From the NCBI RefSeq assembly GCF_004792295.1, contig NZ_SRRY01000001.1, forward strand, positions 1,746,501-1,810,500: a stretch of 64,000 nt of DNA, in the 5' to 3' direction. Positions 9,423 through 18,045 of the stretch are shown one piece after another. Positions within the stretch are counted from its first letter, which is position 1. Every line of letters starts with the position of its first letter. Origin of the DNA: Pseudoalteromonas sp. MEBiC 03607. Lineage in GTDB: Bacteria > Pseudomonadota > Gammaproteobacteria > Enterobacterales > Alteromonadaceae. The notes beneath the pieces are model-generated. The model was not told where the DNA came from, made no database searches, and worked only from the letters and a program-made list of their open reading frames with translations. A program made the position numbers and the translations under genes.

Positions 9423-10414
9423 TATTTCATCGCCTTAATTAACGGAAAATGACAGGCATAACTGTGACTATGGTGTTTAGTTAATTTTGGTGTAACCACA
9501 CACTCTTTTTGCGCTTGCGGACAGCGCGGCCCTAATCGGCAGCCTATTGGTAAATGCTGCAATGTAGGTATTGTGCCTTTAAGCGCATAAAAAGGTTCTT
9601 TATGAGCAAGGCCTTGTTCGTAGTCAGGTAAGCTTTTTAATAGCGCTTGTGTATAGGGGTGATGTGGCTGGCTAAAAATACGGTTCGTCGGGCCTGCTTC
9701 AACCATTTGTCCGCAGTACAAAACATGCATACCGTGAGACCACTCAATAATCTCTTCAAGTTCGTGTGAGATCATCAAAATCGACATATTCTTTAGCTGA
9801 TTCAAGCTTTTTAATAGTCTAAATACTTGCGCACGCGTGGTGCTCTCAAGGGCGGTAGTTGGCTCATCGGCAATCAATAGTTTTGGGGTACGCGCAATGG
9901 CCATGGCAATCATCACTTTTTGACAAATACCTTCAGAGAGCTCATGAGGGTAGCTGTCGAGTACCTTTTTATGATCTTTAATACCTACCTTGTGGATTAA
10001 CGCTTTTACTCTGTCTTTACGCTGTTTATTACGTTTTAAGAAAAAGCCACTGGTCGCTTGTGTAGGTAAAGTTTCGGCAATTTGGTCAAATATTTTAGCA
10101 GTTGGGTCAAGGCAGCGGCTTGGATCTTGGTAAATCATTGCAATGTCTTGACCAACTAGTTTACGGCGCTGTTCGTTTGATAAACGCATTAAGTCAACAC
10201 CACGCCAGTGCATGCGATCAGCCGTAATATGCCAACGTTTATTTAGTACGCCGACGATAGCTTTAGCGATGAGACTTTTACCTGAACCTGATTCACCAAC
10301 TAATGCGTGTACTTCACCTTCTTTTAAGGTCAAACTGACCCTATCAACCGCACGAATAACGGTATCTGAGGTGCGTAACTCTATCGTTAGATTGCGAATG
10401 TCGAGTAATTGCAT
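9422..10414 (-). CDS. sapD: Peptide/polyamine ABC transporter ATPase SapD
   Basis: This is the second ATPase of the Sap transporter, 330 residues. Walker A is GESGSGKSL and Walker B is LLIADEPTTALE. The signature is the degenerate LSEGICQKVMIA, which is also typical of E. coli SapD (TEGECQKVMIA). The C-terminal part carries the oligopeptide/dipeptide transporter domain with a cysteine cluster (CRLGPRCPQAQKEC), which in relatives can bind an iron-sulfur cluster. In E. coli SapD also influences Trk potassium uptake. The gene abuts sapF and lies two bases from sapC. Confidence 0.9.
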   Translation of the reverse strand: MQLLDIRNLTIELRTSDTVIRAVDRVSLTLKEGEVHALVGESGSGKSLIAKAIVGVLNKRWHITADRMHWRGVDLMRLSNEQRRKLVGQDIAMIYQDPSRCLDPTAKIFDQIAETLPTQATSGFFLKRNKQRKDRVKALIHKVGIKDHKKVLDSYPHELSEGICQKVMIAMAIARTPKLLIADEPTTALESTTRAQVFRLLKSLNQLKNMSILMISHELEEIIEWSHGMHVLYCGQMVEAGPTNRIFSQPHHPYTQALLKSLPDYEQGLAHKEPFYALKGTIPTLQHLPIGCRLGPRCPQAQKECVVTPKLTKHHSHSYACHFPLIKAMK

Positions 10415-10416
10415 AG

Positions 10417-11310
10417 TTAGTCGGCCTTACGTTCTTTAAGCACTTGGCGTAACCCATCACCCACTAAATTGGTAGACAGTACCGCTAAAAATAATAATAC
10501 GCCCGGTAAGCCTACAGTCCAAGGGGCAAGGTAAATTAAACCAAGGTTTTCTGCCAAAATTGCTCCCCACTCAGTAGTGGGTGGCTGTGCCCCCAGTTTT
10601 AAAAAGCCAAGTGCCGAGATATCCAAGATGGCTGTAGAGAGCGCCATGGTAAAAATAACCACAATGTGTTCGTAAATGTTCGGAAAGATCCCACGAGCAA
10701 GAATATGCCAGTTTGAAGCGCCATCAAGTTTAAACGCTGTAATGTAGTCTTTGTTGAGTTCTTCAACAATCAAATTACGTACCGAATGAATAAACTGTGG
10801 CAATAAGGCTAAAATAATCGCCCAAACGGTATTCATCAGGCCAGGGCCTAAAATTGCAATAATAATGATGGCTAGTAACAGCGATGGAATTGATAAGGTA
10901 ATATCGAGTAAGTGGTTCAAAAAGCTTGAGCGAATACCACGGCTGATACCCGCAAAGGTGCCCACTAACACGCCAATCACAGTAGTAATTAAGGCCGCAA
11001 CAACCGACAAACCAAAAGTGTAGGTTGCGCCATTCATTAGTCGTGAGAGTACATCCCGGCCTAAATCATCGGTACCTAATAAAAAGCGCACATCGCCGGC
11101 GTCATGCCATGAGGGAGGCAGCAATAGGGCGTCGCTATGTTGTTGATTTACACCATATGGCGCAAGTAATGGTGCTGAAATCGCCAGTAGTGCAAAAGCA
11201 ATAAACAGCCATAAGCCAACAAGGGCTGGGTGATTATTTTTGAATTTCCGCCAAAATCGCGCTAGTGGCGATTTATTCGACTCTTCAGAGAATAAATTAA
11301 ACTTTGCCAT
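10417..11310 (-). CDS. sapC: Sap ABC transporter permease SapC
   Basis: This is the second membrane permease of the Sap system, 297 residues, in the DppC/OppC group. A cytoplasmic N-terminus (SPLARFWRKFKNN) precedes a first transmembrane helix, then the periplasmic segment with LLGTDDLGRDVLSRL, which is diagnostic of the family, then about five more helices. The coupling loop with DGASNWHILARGIFPN contacts the ATPases. Its start overlaps the end of sapB by 14 bases, so the proteins are translated in a coupled manner and likely form a SapBC heterodimer. Confidence 0.9.
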   Translation of the reverse strand: MAKFNLFSEESNKSPLARFWRKFKNNHPALVGLWLFIAFALLAISAPLLAPYGVNQQHSDALLLPPSWHDAGDVRFLLGTDDLGRDVLSRLMNGATYTFGLSVVAALITTVIGVLVGTFAGISRGIRSSFLNHLLDITLSIPSLLLAIIIIAILGPGLMNTVWAIILALLPQFIHSVRNLIVEELNKDYITAFKLDGASNWHILARGIFPNIYEHIVVIFTMALSTAILDISALGFLKLGAQPPTTEWGAILAENLGLIYLAPWTVGLPGVLLFLAVLSTNLVGDGLRQVLKERKAD

Positions 11311-12331
11311 GAGCTTGATTCCGCGAGAGTGGGTCGAAAAGGGTATAGGTTAACTCGGCAACGATAGTTGCTAAAATTACAAACATAGACACAGCCAACA
11401 ACCCACCTTGAATTGCGGGGTAATCACGTTGATAAATGCTGTCTATTAACCAACGACCAATGCCCGGCCATGAGAAAATAACTTCGGTGATCATTGCAAG
11501 GGTGATCAAAGTACTAAACTGTAAACCGATTTGTTTGATAACCGGTAAAAGAGCATTACGAAGCGCATGGTGGAGGATTAATTGTGCACGGTTTAAGCCT
11601 TTTGCACGGGCTGTTTTAATGTAGCTTTGATCTAAAACTTTAAGCATAGAGTCACGGGTAAAGCGCACCAGTACGGTGGTTGGGTACATTGCAAGGACAA
11701 TTGTTGGCAGTGTTAGATGATGTAGCGCATCTAAAAATGCCATGCCGTGATAGGGAAAGTCAGTCGCAATAATATCAATAAGAATAAAGCCAGTAACCGG
11801 CTCTATTTCGTAAAGTAAGCCCATGCGACCAGACATAGGAAACCAGCCTAGTTGCAGTGAAAAAACCATGATTAATAGCAGCGCGAGCCAAAACACTGGC
11901 ATCGAATAGCCAATAAGCGTGCCAGAGTTAATCAGTTTATCAGGCCAACGCTTGTAGTAGGCTGATGCTATAATACCGCTTGGCACACCAACGGCCACAG
12001 ATACAAATAACGCATAAAGGCTTAATTCAAGTGTGGCAGGAAATAGGTCTTTTATGTGTTGGAAAACACTCTCTCCAGATGCAAAAGAGACACCCCAATC
12101 GCCCTGAATAATTCGCTCTAAGAATGCAAAATACTGCACCACATAGTTTTCAGTAAAATGAAACCTTTCTTCAAGCGCATTAGTTTGTGAAAAGGTACTG
12201 TTTGTAATACCACTTAAGTTAGTAAGGGCATCACCGGGAAATAAAAAACTTAATGAAAACGTAAAGACGCTCAGAGTCAGCATCATAAACATTAATAGCG
12301 CTAGGCGGCGAAGAATATAATCGAGTATCAT
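11297..12331 (-). CDS. sapB: Sap ABC transporter permease SapB
   Basis: This is the first membrane permease of the Sap system, 344 residues, of the DppB/OppB type. It has an N-terminal transmembrane helix (residues about 9-30), a long periplasmic loop ending in WGVSFASGESVF, and five further helices. The ATPase-contact loop is YIKTARAKGLNRAQLILHH. Its start codon overlaps the sapA stop by one base. The family imports peptides in most settings, while the direction and substrate of Sap transport remain debated. Confidence 0.9.
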   Translation of the reverse strand: MILDYILRRLALLMFMMLTLSVFTFSLSFLFPGDALTNLSGITNSTFSQTNALEERFHFTENYVVQYFAFLERIIQGDWGVSFASGESVFQHIKDLFPATLELSLYALFVSVAVGVPSGIIASAYYKRWPDKLINSGTLIGYSMPVFWLALLLIMVFSLQLGWFPMSGRMGLLYEIEPVTGFILIDIIATDFPYHGMAFLDALHHLTLPTIVLAMYPTTVLVRFTRDSMLKVLDQSYIKTARAKGLNRAQLILHHALRNALLPVIKQIGLQFSTLITLAMITEVIFSWPGIGRWLIDSIYQRDYPAIQGGLLAVSMFVILATIVAELTYTLFDPLSRNQAHGKV

Positions 12332-13938
12332 TATTCTTTCCTCGCATTAGCCAGTGATATACCGCCAAACGGGCTTAAATTGATACCTTTAACATCGCTA
12401 CTTGCAGCTTGAAAGCGCATACCATGGGCTATCGGTAAAATAGGAAGTTCTTGCACGATAATACGCTGTGCCTGATTATAAAATTGCTTACGCTTTTCCA
12501 AATCAGTGGTATCAAGCGCTTGGGTCAGTAATAAATCGAATTCAGGGTTACACCAGTTAGCTGGGTTTTTACCGCTAAAGGTAGCAGTACAACTTAATAA
12601 TGGACTCATAAAGTTATCAGGGTCAGGAGTGTCGGCAGCCCAGCCCAGTAAAACGCTGTCGTGGCGGTGTTCACCAACCCGTTGTAAAAAAGTATTCCAC
12701 TCGTACTCGACGATATTAACGTTCACACCAATTTTGCGTAAATCGCTTTGCATTAGCTCTGCCATTTTACGAGCGTTGGGATTATAAATACGGCTTACCG
12801 GCATGGCCCAAATATTCATATCAAAGCCATTTTTATAGCCAGCTTCGGCGAGTAATGTTTTGGCAAGTGCAGGGTTAAATTCAGGCATGGCTTTTTGCGC
12901 TTCAAATGCCCAAGAGGCCGGAGGCAGTAATGACTGCGCCTTAATGCCGTTGCCGTAATAAACCGCTTGCATTATTTTGTCGATATCGATGGCACTGGCC
13001 AGAGCTTGACGAACGCGTACGTCATCAAAAGGTGGTCGCTCAGTGTTAAAGGCCCAATAACCAATATTTAAGTTTTGCTCTTTTTGAACAGTGATGTCGT
13101 CTCGCTGCGATAAAATACTCAACTGTGCACTGCTTGGGTGCGCAGTTACATCGCATTCTTTAGTGAGCATTTTCGCAACCCGTGTTGTGCCGTTTGGTGT
13201 TATGTCATACACCAATTGCTCAAGTACTACTGGGTGTTTCCAATAATCGGGATGACGATAATAGCGAATTAGACGATCGCGACGATACTCTTTGTATACA
13301 TAAGGGCCGGTACCCACTGGGTATTGGTCAAATAAGTTTTCTTGGTTTCGTGCTTTAAGCTGCATGGCGTATTCTTCAGATAACACCACGGCAAAATCGG
13401 TTGCAAGATTGGCTAAAAAGCTGCTTTCAGCATTATAGAGCTCAAACCGTACTTGATAATCAGAAACACGGACTATGCGACGAATTAGCTGATCAATACC
13501 CACACTTTGAAAATAAGGGTAACTGGCATCGCCAACAAAGTGATAAGGGTTGTATACGTCAAATAGGCGACTGAAGGTAAAAATAACGTCGTCAGCATTA
13601 AACTCCCGAGTAGGAGTGAAGTATTTTGTAGTATGAAACTTTACCCCTTTACGAAGTGTAAAGGTAATGGCTTTACCATCAGGACTAATTTTCCAATCAC
13701 TTGCCAACTCAGGCTGAAACTCAGCGGTGACAGGATCAATACTCAGCAAGCGGTCATACAACTGATTAGCGATAATATCGATAGTCGAACCTGTCGTTGT
13801 AACTTGCGGATTAAACGACACAGGGTTTGCTTCAGCGCAATAGACTAAGCCCTGGTTTTTTTGTTCTGTGGTTTTTTCTTCGCTGTCTAGGCAGCCGACT
13901 AAGCACACCAAAGACAAAGCAAGTAACGGTTTAAACAC
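12331..13938 (-). CDS. sapA: Sap system periplasmic substrate-binding lipoprotein SapA
   Basis: This is a 535-residue family 5 extracellular solute-binding protein (SBP_bac_5) that presents substrate to SapBC. The N-terminus is a lipoprotein signal peptide with lipobox LVGC near residue 16. The classic Dpp/Opp-like segments are visible: PVTAEFQPELASDWKIS, FTLRKGVKFH, a DVIFTFSRL segment, and KHPVVLEQLVYDITPNGTTR in mid-protein. A lipidated SapA fits a tether in the inner membrane or at the periplasmic face. It lies 15 bases downstream of pspF, as in E. coli, and so may be read from the pspF promoter. Confidence 0.9.
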   Translation of the reverse strand: MFKPLLALSLVCLVGCLDSEEKTTEQKNQGLVYCAEANPVSFNPQVTTTGSTIDIIANQLYDRLLSIDPVTAEFQPELASDWKISPDGKAITFTLRKGVKFHTTKYFTPTREFNADDVIFTFSRLFDVYNPYHFVGDASYPYFQSVGIDQLIRRIVRVSDYQVRFELYNAESSFLANLATDFAVVLSEEYAMQLKARNQENLFDQYPVGTGPYVYKEYRRDRLIRYYRHPDYWKHPVVLEQLVYDITPNGTTRVAKMLTKECDVTAHPSSAQLSILSQRDDITVQKEQNLNIGYWAFNTERPPFDDVRVRQALASAIDIDKIMQAVYYGNGIKAQSLLPPASWAFEAQKAMPEFNPALAKTLLAEAGYKNGFDMNIWAMPVSRIYNPNARKMAELMQSDLRKIGVNVNIVEYEWNTFLQRVGEHRHDSVLLGWAADTPDPDNFMSPLLSCTATFSGKNPANWCNPEFDLLLTQALDTTDLEKRKQFYNQAQRIIVQELPILPIAHGMRFQAASSDVKGINLSPFGGISLANARKE

Positions 13939-13953
13939 CTGATTAGCCTCTAA

Positions 13954-15030
13954 CTATTGCTGCTGATCTAATAAATTGTATTTTTTCAAATAGCCACGTA
14001 ATTGATGATACGTTAATTCTAAGTGTTCTGCAGTTTTCTTTTGATTAAATTGGCTATGTTCGAGTGCTTTTTTGATCACATCTATCTCAAAGTCATTTGA
14101 TAGCTGTTTTAAATTACAAGGAAATTGAATTTCAGGTTTATTCAGTGTCACCGTTTCTTGATTTTGAACTGTAGCAATAGGGGCAGCATGTTCGACACTA
14201 GCAACTGGAGCACTTGCAACTGCAGCTTTAACCCGTTGTTTAGGTCTAAATTTACTCGCGAATGGGTCTAAAATAATCTGGTGAACGGGAATATGTTCAT
14301 TACCATGGCGATATAAGCTACGTTCAACCACATTCTTCAACTCACGGATATTACCGGGCCACTCATAAGATTGCAGTGTTTCGATGGCGCTACGAGTAAA
14401 GCCACTGAATAGCTCCCATTCAAGGTCACGAGCCATATTAATTGCAAATTGTTCTGCCAATAGCATGATATCTTCTTGGCGTTCACGAAGTGGAGGCAAG
14501 GTAATAACATCAAAGGCAAGACGGTCAAGTAAGTCGCTTCTAAATTCGCCTTGTTCAGCAAGGGTTGGTAAGTCTTCATTGGTGGCACACACTAAACGAG
14601 TATCTACTTTAACCGTTTGCTTACCACCAACGCGTTCAAATTCGCCATATTCAATAACGCGTAGAAGTTTTTCTTGCACCATTGCAGAGGTATTGGCTAA
14701 TTCATCAAGGAATAGCGTACCGCCGTTAGCACGCTCAAAGCGGCCTTCGTGACGTTTGCTAGCACCGGTAAACGCGCCGCTTTCATGACCAAATAATTCG
14801 CTTTCGAGCAGGTTTTCGTTAAGCGCTGCACAGTTAAGCTTTATATAGTTTTGATCCCAACGCTTAGATAAAAAGTGCAAACGGGCAGCAATAAGTTCTT
14901 TACCCGTACCGCGCTCACCAATAATAAGGACAGGCTTTTCTAAACTTGCTAGTTGTGAAACTTGATCAAGCACACTTAAAAAACTGTCAGATTGGCCGAG
15001 TAAGTTATCCTGTTGTCGAAATTGGCTCAT
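13954..15030 (-). CDS. pspF: Psp operon transcriptional activator PspF (sigma54 enhancer-binding protein)
   Basis: PspF is the AAA+ activator that remodels sigma54 RNA polymerase at the pspA promoter and is held inactive by PspA. The 358-residue product begins directly with the AAA+ domain and has no receiver domain, which is diagnostic of PspF. Walker A is GERGTGKE, the sigma54-contact loop is GAFTGA, and Walker B lies in GGTLFLDELA. A Fis-type helix-turn-helix ends the protein (FNQKKTAEHLELTYHQLRGY). A linker rich in Ala, Val and Pro (residues about 255-295) separates the domains and is longer than in E. coli. It is divergent from pspA. Confidence 0.94.
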   Translation of the reverse strand: MSQFRQQDNLLGQSDSFLSVLDQVSQLASLEKPVLIIGERGTGKELIAARLHFLSKRWDQNYIKLNCAALNENLLESELFGHESGAFTGASKRHEGRFERANGGTLFLDELANTSAMVQEKLLRVIEYGEFERVGGKQTVKVDTRLVCATNEDLPTLAEQGEFRSDLLDRLAFDVITLPPLRERQEDIMLLAEQFAINMARDLEWELFSGFTRSAIETLQSYEWPGNIRELKNVVERSLYRHGNEHIPVHQIILDPFASKFRPKQRVKAAVASAPVASVEHAAPIATVQNQETVTLNKPEIQFPCNLKQLSNDFEIDVIKKALEHSQFNQKKTAEHLELTYHQLRGYLKKYNLLDQQQ

Positions 15031-15040
15031 ATTCCCTAAC

Positions 15041-15061
15041 TCTTAGTCATTTTTACTAAGA
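15041..15061. promoter_or_regulatory. Candidate PspF upstream activating site
   Basis: TCTTAGT, a 7-base spacer and ACTAAGA form a perfect inverted repeat, about 115-125 bases upstream of the sigma54 element and next to the pspF start. In E. coli, PspF enhancer sites lie at about this distance and also repress pspF. The assignment is by position and symmetry. Confidence 0.5.
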
Positions 15062-15153
15062 TCTAGTGTATTTCATTATCTTTGAGAACTAAAGAAATTT
15101 ATAAATTTAGTTTAACTATTTGAATTTATTTGGTTATTCTAGGTTTATAAAAG

Positions 15154-15170
15154 TTGGCAAGCATATTGAT
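15154..15170 (+). promoter_or_regulatory. Sigma54 promoter of pspA
   Basis: TTGGCAAGCATATTGAT matches YTGGCACGNNNNTTGCW with the -24 GG intact and GA in place of the -12 GC. The E. coli pspA promoter likewise deviates at the -12 C. Transcription should start near 15181. Confidence 0.75.
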
Positions 15171-15218
15171 ACTAGATATACCAACTGATTAAGTTAAAAC
15201 ACCAAAGAGGTAAATGTT

Positions 15219-15881
15219 ATGGGAATTTTTTCACGTTTTGCAGACATCGTTAATTCTAATATCAATGCCATCTTAGATAAAGCAGAAGACCCAGAAAAAA
15301 TGGTTCGCCTGATCATCCAAGAGATGGAAGATACATTAGTAGAAGTTCGCTCTACATCAGCAAAAACACTTGCTGAGAAAAAAGAGCTAGTACGTCGCGT
15401 TGACACGTTAAAAGTTCAAGTTGCAGATTGGCAAGAAAAAGCTGAATTAGCACTCAGTAAAGACCGTGATGATTTAGCACGTGCAGCACTGATTGAAAAG
15501 CAAAAGTCAGCAGATGCAGTTGCAGCAGTTGAAACTGAGCTTGAACATGTAGAGTCTCATATCGAGAAACTACAGCAAGAAGTAAGCACGTTACAAGAGA
15601 AGCTAGCTGATGCAAAAGCGCGTCAAAAAGCAATCATCCTACGCCAACGCTCTGCTGAGTCTCGTCTTGAAGTTAAAAAAGCACTCGACAGCTCAAAAGT
15701 CGAAGACGCTTTAAACCGCTTCGAACGTTACGAAAACAAGATCGATGGTCTAGAATCACAAATAGAGTCTTATGATCTTGGTAAAAAATCATTAGCTGAC
15801 GAAATTGCTGGTCTTCAGCAAGACGAAAAGATTGATGATGAGCTAGCTGAGCTTAAGAAAAAACTAGCAGATAAAAAATAA
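15219..15881 (+). CDS. pspA: Phage shock protein A
   Basis: PspA is a peripheral membrane protein of the ESCRT-III-like PspA/Vipp1 superfamily. It inhibits PspF in unstressed cells and forms membrane-stabilising assemblies when the proton-motive force is lost. The 220-residue product is almost entirely coiled coil. It starts with the amphipathic membrane helix MGIFSRFADIVNSNINAILD, followed by the family motif EDPEKMVRLIIQEME. AGAGG precedes the ATG. It is the first gene of pspABC-ycjX-ycjF, read from the sigma54 promoter. Confidence 0.96.
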   Translation: MGIFSRFADIVNSNINAILDKAEDPEKMVRLIIQEMEDTLVEVRSTSAKTLAEKKELVRRVDTLKVQVADWQEKAELALSKDRDDLARAALIEKQKSADAVAAVETELEHVESHIEKLQQEVSTLQEKLADAKARQKAIILRQRSAESRLEVKKALDSSKVEDALNRFERYENKIDGLESQIESYDLGKKSLADEIAGLQQDEKIDDELAELKKKLADKK

Positions 15882-15885
15882 TAAA

Positions 15886-15902
15886 TGGGGGCGTGTCCCC
15901 CA
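15886..15902 (+). other. G/C hairpin between pspA and pspB
   Basis: TGGGGG, loop CGTGT and CCCCCA lie five bases after the pspA stop, with no T-run. It could block 3' exonucleases and raise PspA output relative to PspB and PspC. Confidence 0.4.
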
Positions 15903-15938
15903 ATGCTTAAACACATGACGGATTGACAGGAGAGTAGC

Positions 15939-16172
15939 ATGTTTGATGCAGAAGTTTTGATGGCACCCATTATCGTTTTTATGGTGGTTGTTGCCCCACT
16001 TTGGTTAATTTTACATTACCGTAGTAAAAAGCAAGTTAGCCAAGGTTTAAGTGAACATGAGCACCGCCAATTATTAGAGCTTGCACAAAAAGCAGACAAA
16101 ATGGCAGAGCGTGTTGAAACCTTAGAAGCCTTATTAGACCAAGAGGCTCCACAGTGGAGACGTAAAGTATGA
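15939..16172 (+). CDS. pspB: Phage shock protein B
   Basis: PspB is a small inner-membrane protein that, with PspC, senses envelope stress and releases PspF from PspA. The 77-residue product has one N-terminal transmembrane helix (residues about 5-27, APIIVFMVVVAPLWLILHY). A basic turn and a C-terminal amphipathic coiled coil with a leucine-heptad pattern (LAQKADKMAERVETLEALL) follow. The stop overlaps the pspC start (ATGA), so synthesis of the two partners is coupled. Confidence 0.93.
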   Translation: MFDAEVLMAPIIVFMVVVAPLWLILHYRSKKQVSQGLSEHEHRQLLELAQKADKMAERVETLEALLDQEAPQWRRKV

Positions 16173-16570
16173 GTACCAAACGCGAATTATTTAGAGACCC
16201 TGAGCGTGGCAAAATAGCAGGTGTATGCGCAGGTATCAGCGATTACTTTAACATGGAGCTTTGGCTGGTACGTATTTTAGTGGTGACAGCAGTACTATTA
16301 TCAGGCGGCCCGTTTATTGTTGTTGCTTATATCGCAGCGTGGTTTATTTTAGATAAAAAACCAACTGAAAAAACAGTGAAAAGCGCAGATAGCATTCACC
16401 AAGACCCGCTTGAAGTAAAATTTAAAGTATGGCAAAAAGGGGAACCACCTCGCCGTGCATTGCAAGACTTAAAAGATCGTCTTGCTCGAGTTGATGGTCG
16501 TTTACAAGAGATGGAACGCTATGTCACATCAACAGAATTTACGGTTAGCCGTGAAATCAACAAACTTTAA
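16169..16570 (+). CDS. pspC: Phage shock protein C
   Basis: PspC is an inner-membrane regulator that works with PspB. The 133-residue product has the PspC domain at its N-terminus (DPERGKIAGVCAGISDYFN) and a hydrophobic segment (residues about 29-60), then a C-terminal cytoplasmic part with a coiled coil (ALQDLKDRLARVDGRLQEME). It is of usual length. No pspD or pspE follows; the operon goes straight to ycjX. Confidence 0.93.
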   Translation: MSTKRELFRDPERGKIAGVCAGISDYFNMELWLVRILVVTAVLLSGGPFIVVAYIAAWFILDKKPTEKTVKSADSIHQDPLEVKFKVWQKGEPPRRALQDLKDRLARVDGRLQEMERYVTSTEFTVSREINKL

Positions 16571-16581
16571 AGGATATAAAC

Positions 16582-16622
16582 GCACCTTGTTTGCATCGTG
16601 ATACCCAGCGCAAATAAGGTGC
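16582..16622 (+). other. Long hairpin between pspC and ycjX
   Basis: GCACCTTGTTTGC and GCAAATAAGGTGC pair over 13 positions with one G-T pair and a 15-base loop. There is no T-run. It ends ten bases before the ycjX start, so it may set relative expression or hide the ribosome-binding site. Confidence 0.45.
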
Positions 16623-16632
16623 CAGACACTTT

Positions 16633-18045
16633 ATGAGCCAATCATTTGCAAAGAACACCTTTAATTCGTTAAAAAATAAAGCGGAAAAAGCCCTTCATCG
16701 TAGTTTAGACCAACACGTGAAGTTAGCCGTCACGGGGTTAAGTGGCAGTGGCAAAACCGCGTTTATTACAGCCTTAGTTAAACACCTAACAAGTCAAGCT
16801 GACGAAAAAAACTTACCTTTTTTTGATGTGATGCGCGAAAAGCGTCATATCGCTACAAAAATTGTGCCGCAGCAAGCACTGACAATACCGACATTTGAAT
16901 ATAACAATGCATTATCGGCGTTGTTACCTGTTGAAGGTGAGCCAACATGGCCTGCCTCTACCGAGCGCATAAATACGCTACGTTTAGCAATTAAGTACCA
17001 AAGTAACTCGGGGCTACGTGGTCACTTCGCACCGCAATCAACACTTTATTTAGACATCATAGATTACCCAGGTGAATGGCTACTTGATTTACCAATGCTA
17101 GAGCAATCATTTGCTGATTGGTGTGAGTCACAATACTCACTGTTGCAGCAAACAGCCCGTAACGAAAAGGCTAAGCCATTTTTAACAGCCCTTGCTGAAC
17201 TTGATTTATCAGCCAGTGTTGATGAAAGTAAACTTGCTGATGTTGCTTCGCTCTATCAGCAGCTATTGCTCGGCCTTAAAAAAGACACCAAACTTGCCAT
17301 GTTACAACCTGGTCGCATGCTGATGCCCGGTGAGCTAAAAGGCGCGCCGTTATTACAGTTTTTCCCGGTTGCGAATGTGCCTGACGATATAAGCGAAGGG
17401 TCAAATCTAGCGCATCTTAAAAAGCGCTATAAGGCCTATGTAAAAGAGGTTGTAAAACCTTTTTACGAGAAGCATTTTCGTCATTTTGACCGACAAATTG
17501 TGCTGGTGGATGTGCTCAGTGCCTTGAATGAAGGTAGCGAAACGCTGCATGAGCAAAGTCGTGTTATTAACCAGTTGCTGGCGCACTTTAATTATGGTGA
17601 AGCAAGCTTCTTTAAACGTTTGTTTAAACCAAACATCGACAAGCTACTGTTTGCGGCCAATAAGTCAGATCATATTAGTGCTCAGTATCACAAAGATTTA
17701 GCGCTATTGCTTGATTCAATCGTGCATGACCAAACGAATCACTTAAAGTTCGAAGGCGTGCAAATCGAAACCATGGCAATGTCATCTATCTGCGCTACAG
17801 AGCCGCGCCAAGTGGCTGAAAAAGGCCAGCAGTTAGCCTGTATTTATGGCAAACCTTTGGGCGAGCAAGAATGGCTAACGTATTTACCGCCGCAGCCACC
17901 ATCACGCCTTCTCAACAAACAAGAGTGGCCAAAACAAGGCTTTGAGTTCTTATCGTTTTCGCCACTACCATGCCCTGATAAACGGTTAAAGCATATTCGT
18001 TTAGATCATGTCATGCAGTACCTGATAGGAGATAAACTAACATGA
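16633..18045 (+). CDS. ycjX: YcjX-family P-loop protein (DUF463), Psp-regulated
   Basis: This is a P-loop NTPase of the YcjX/DUF463 family and a member of the psp regulon in E. coli. GTPase-like folding is known for relatives, but its cellular role is unclear. The 470-residue product has Walker A GLSGSGKTAF near residue 35, a second segment YLDIIDYPGEW (Walker B or switch II) near residue 140, and KLLFAANKSDHIS, which resembles the G4 nucleotide-specificity motif NKxD. The gene overlaps ycjF by ATGA, as in E. coli, suggesting a joint function at the membrane. Confidence 0.9.
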   Translation: MSQSFAKNTFNSLKNKAEKALHRSLDQHVKLAVTGLSGSGKTAFITALVKHLTSQADEKNLPFFDVMREKRHIATKIVPQQALTIPTFEYNNALSALLPVEGEPTWPASTERINTLRLAIKYQSNSGLRGHFAPQSTLYLDIIDYPGEWLLDLPMLEQSFADWCESQYSLLQQTARNEKAKPFLTALAELDLSASVDESKLADVASLYQQLLLGLKKDTKLAMLQPGRMLMPGELKGAPLLQFFPVANVPDDISEGSNLAHLKKRYKAYVKEVVKPFYEKHFRHFDRQIVLVDVLSALNEGSETLHEQSRVINQLLAHFNYGEASFFKRLFKPNIDKLLFAANKSDHISAQYHKDLALLLDSIVHDQTNHLKFEGVQIETMAMSSICATEPRQVAEKGQQLACIYGKPLGEQEWLTYLPPQPPSRLLNKQEWPKQGFEFLSFSPLPCPDKRLKHIRLDHVMQYLIGDKLT

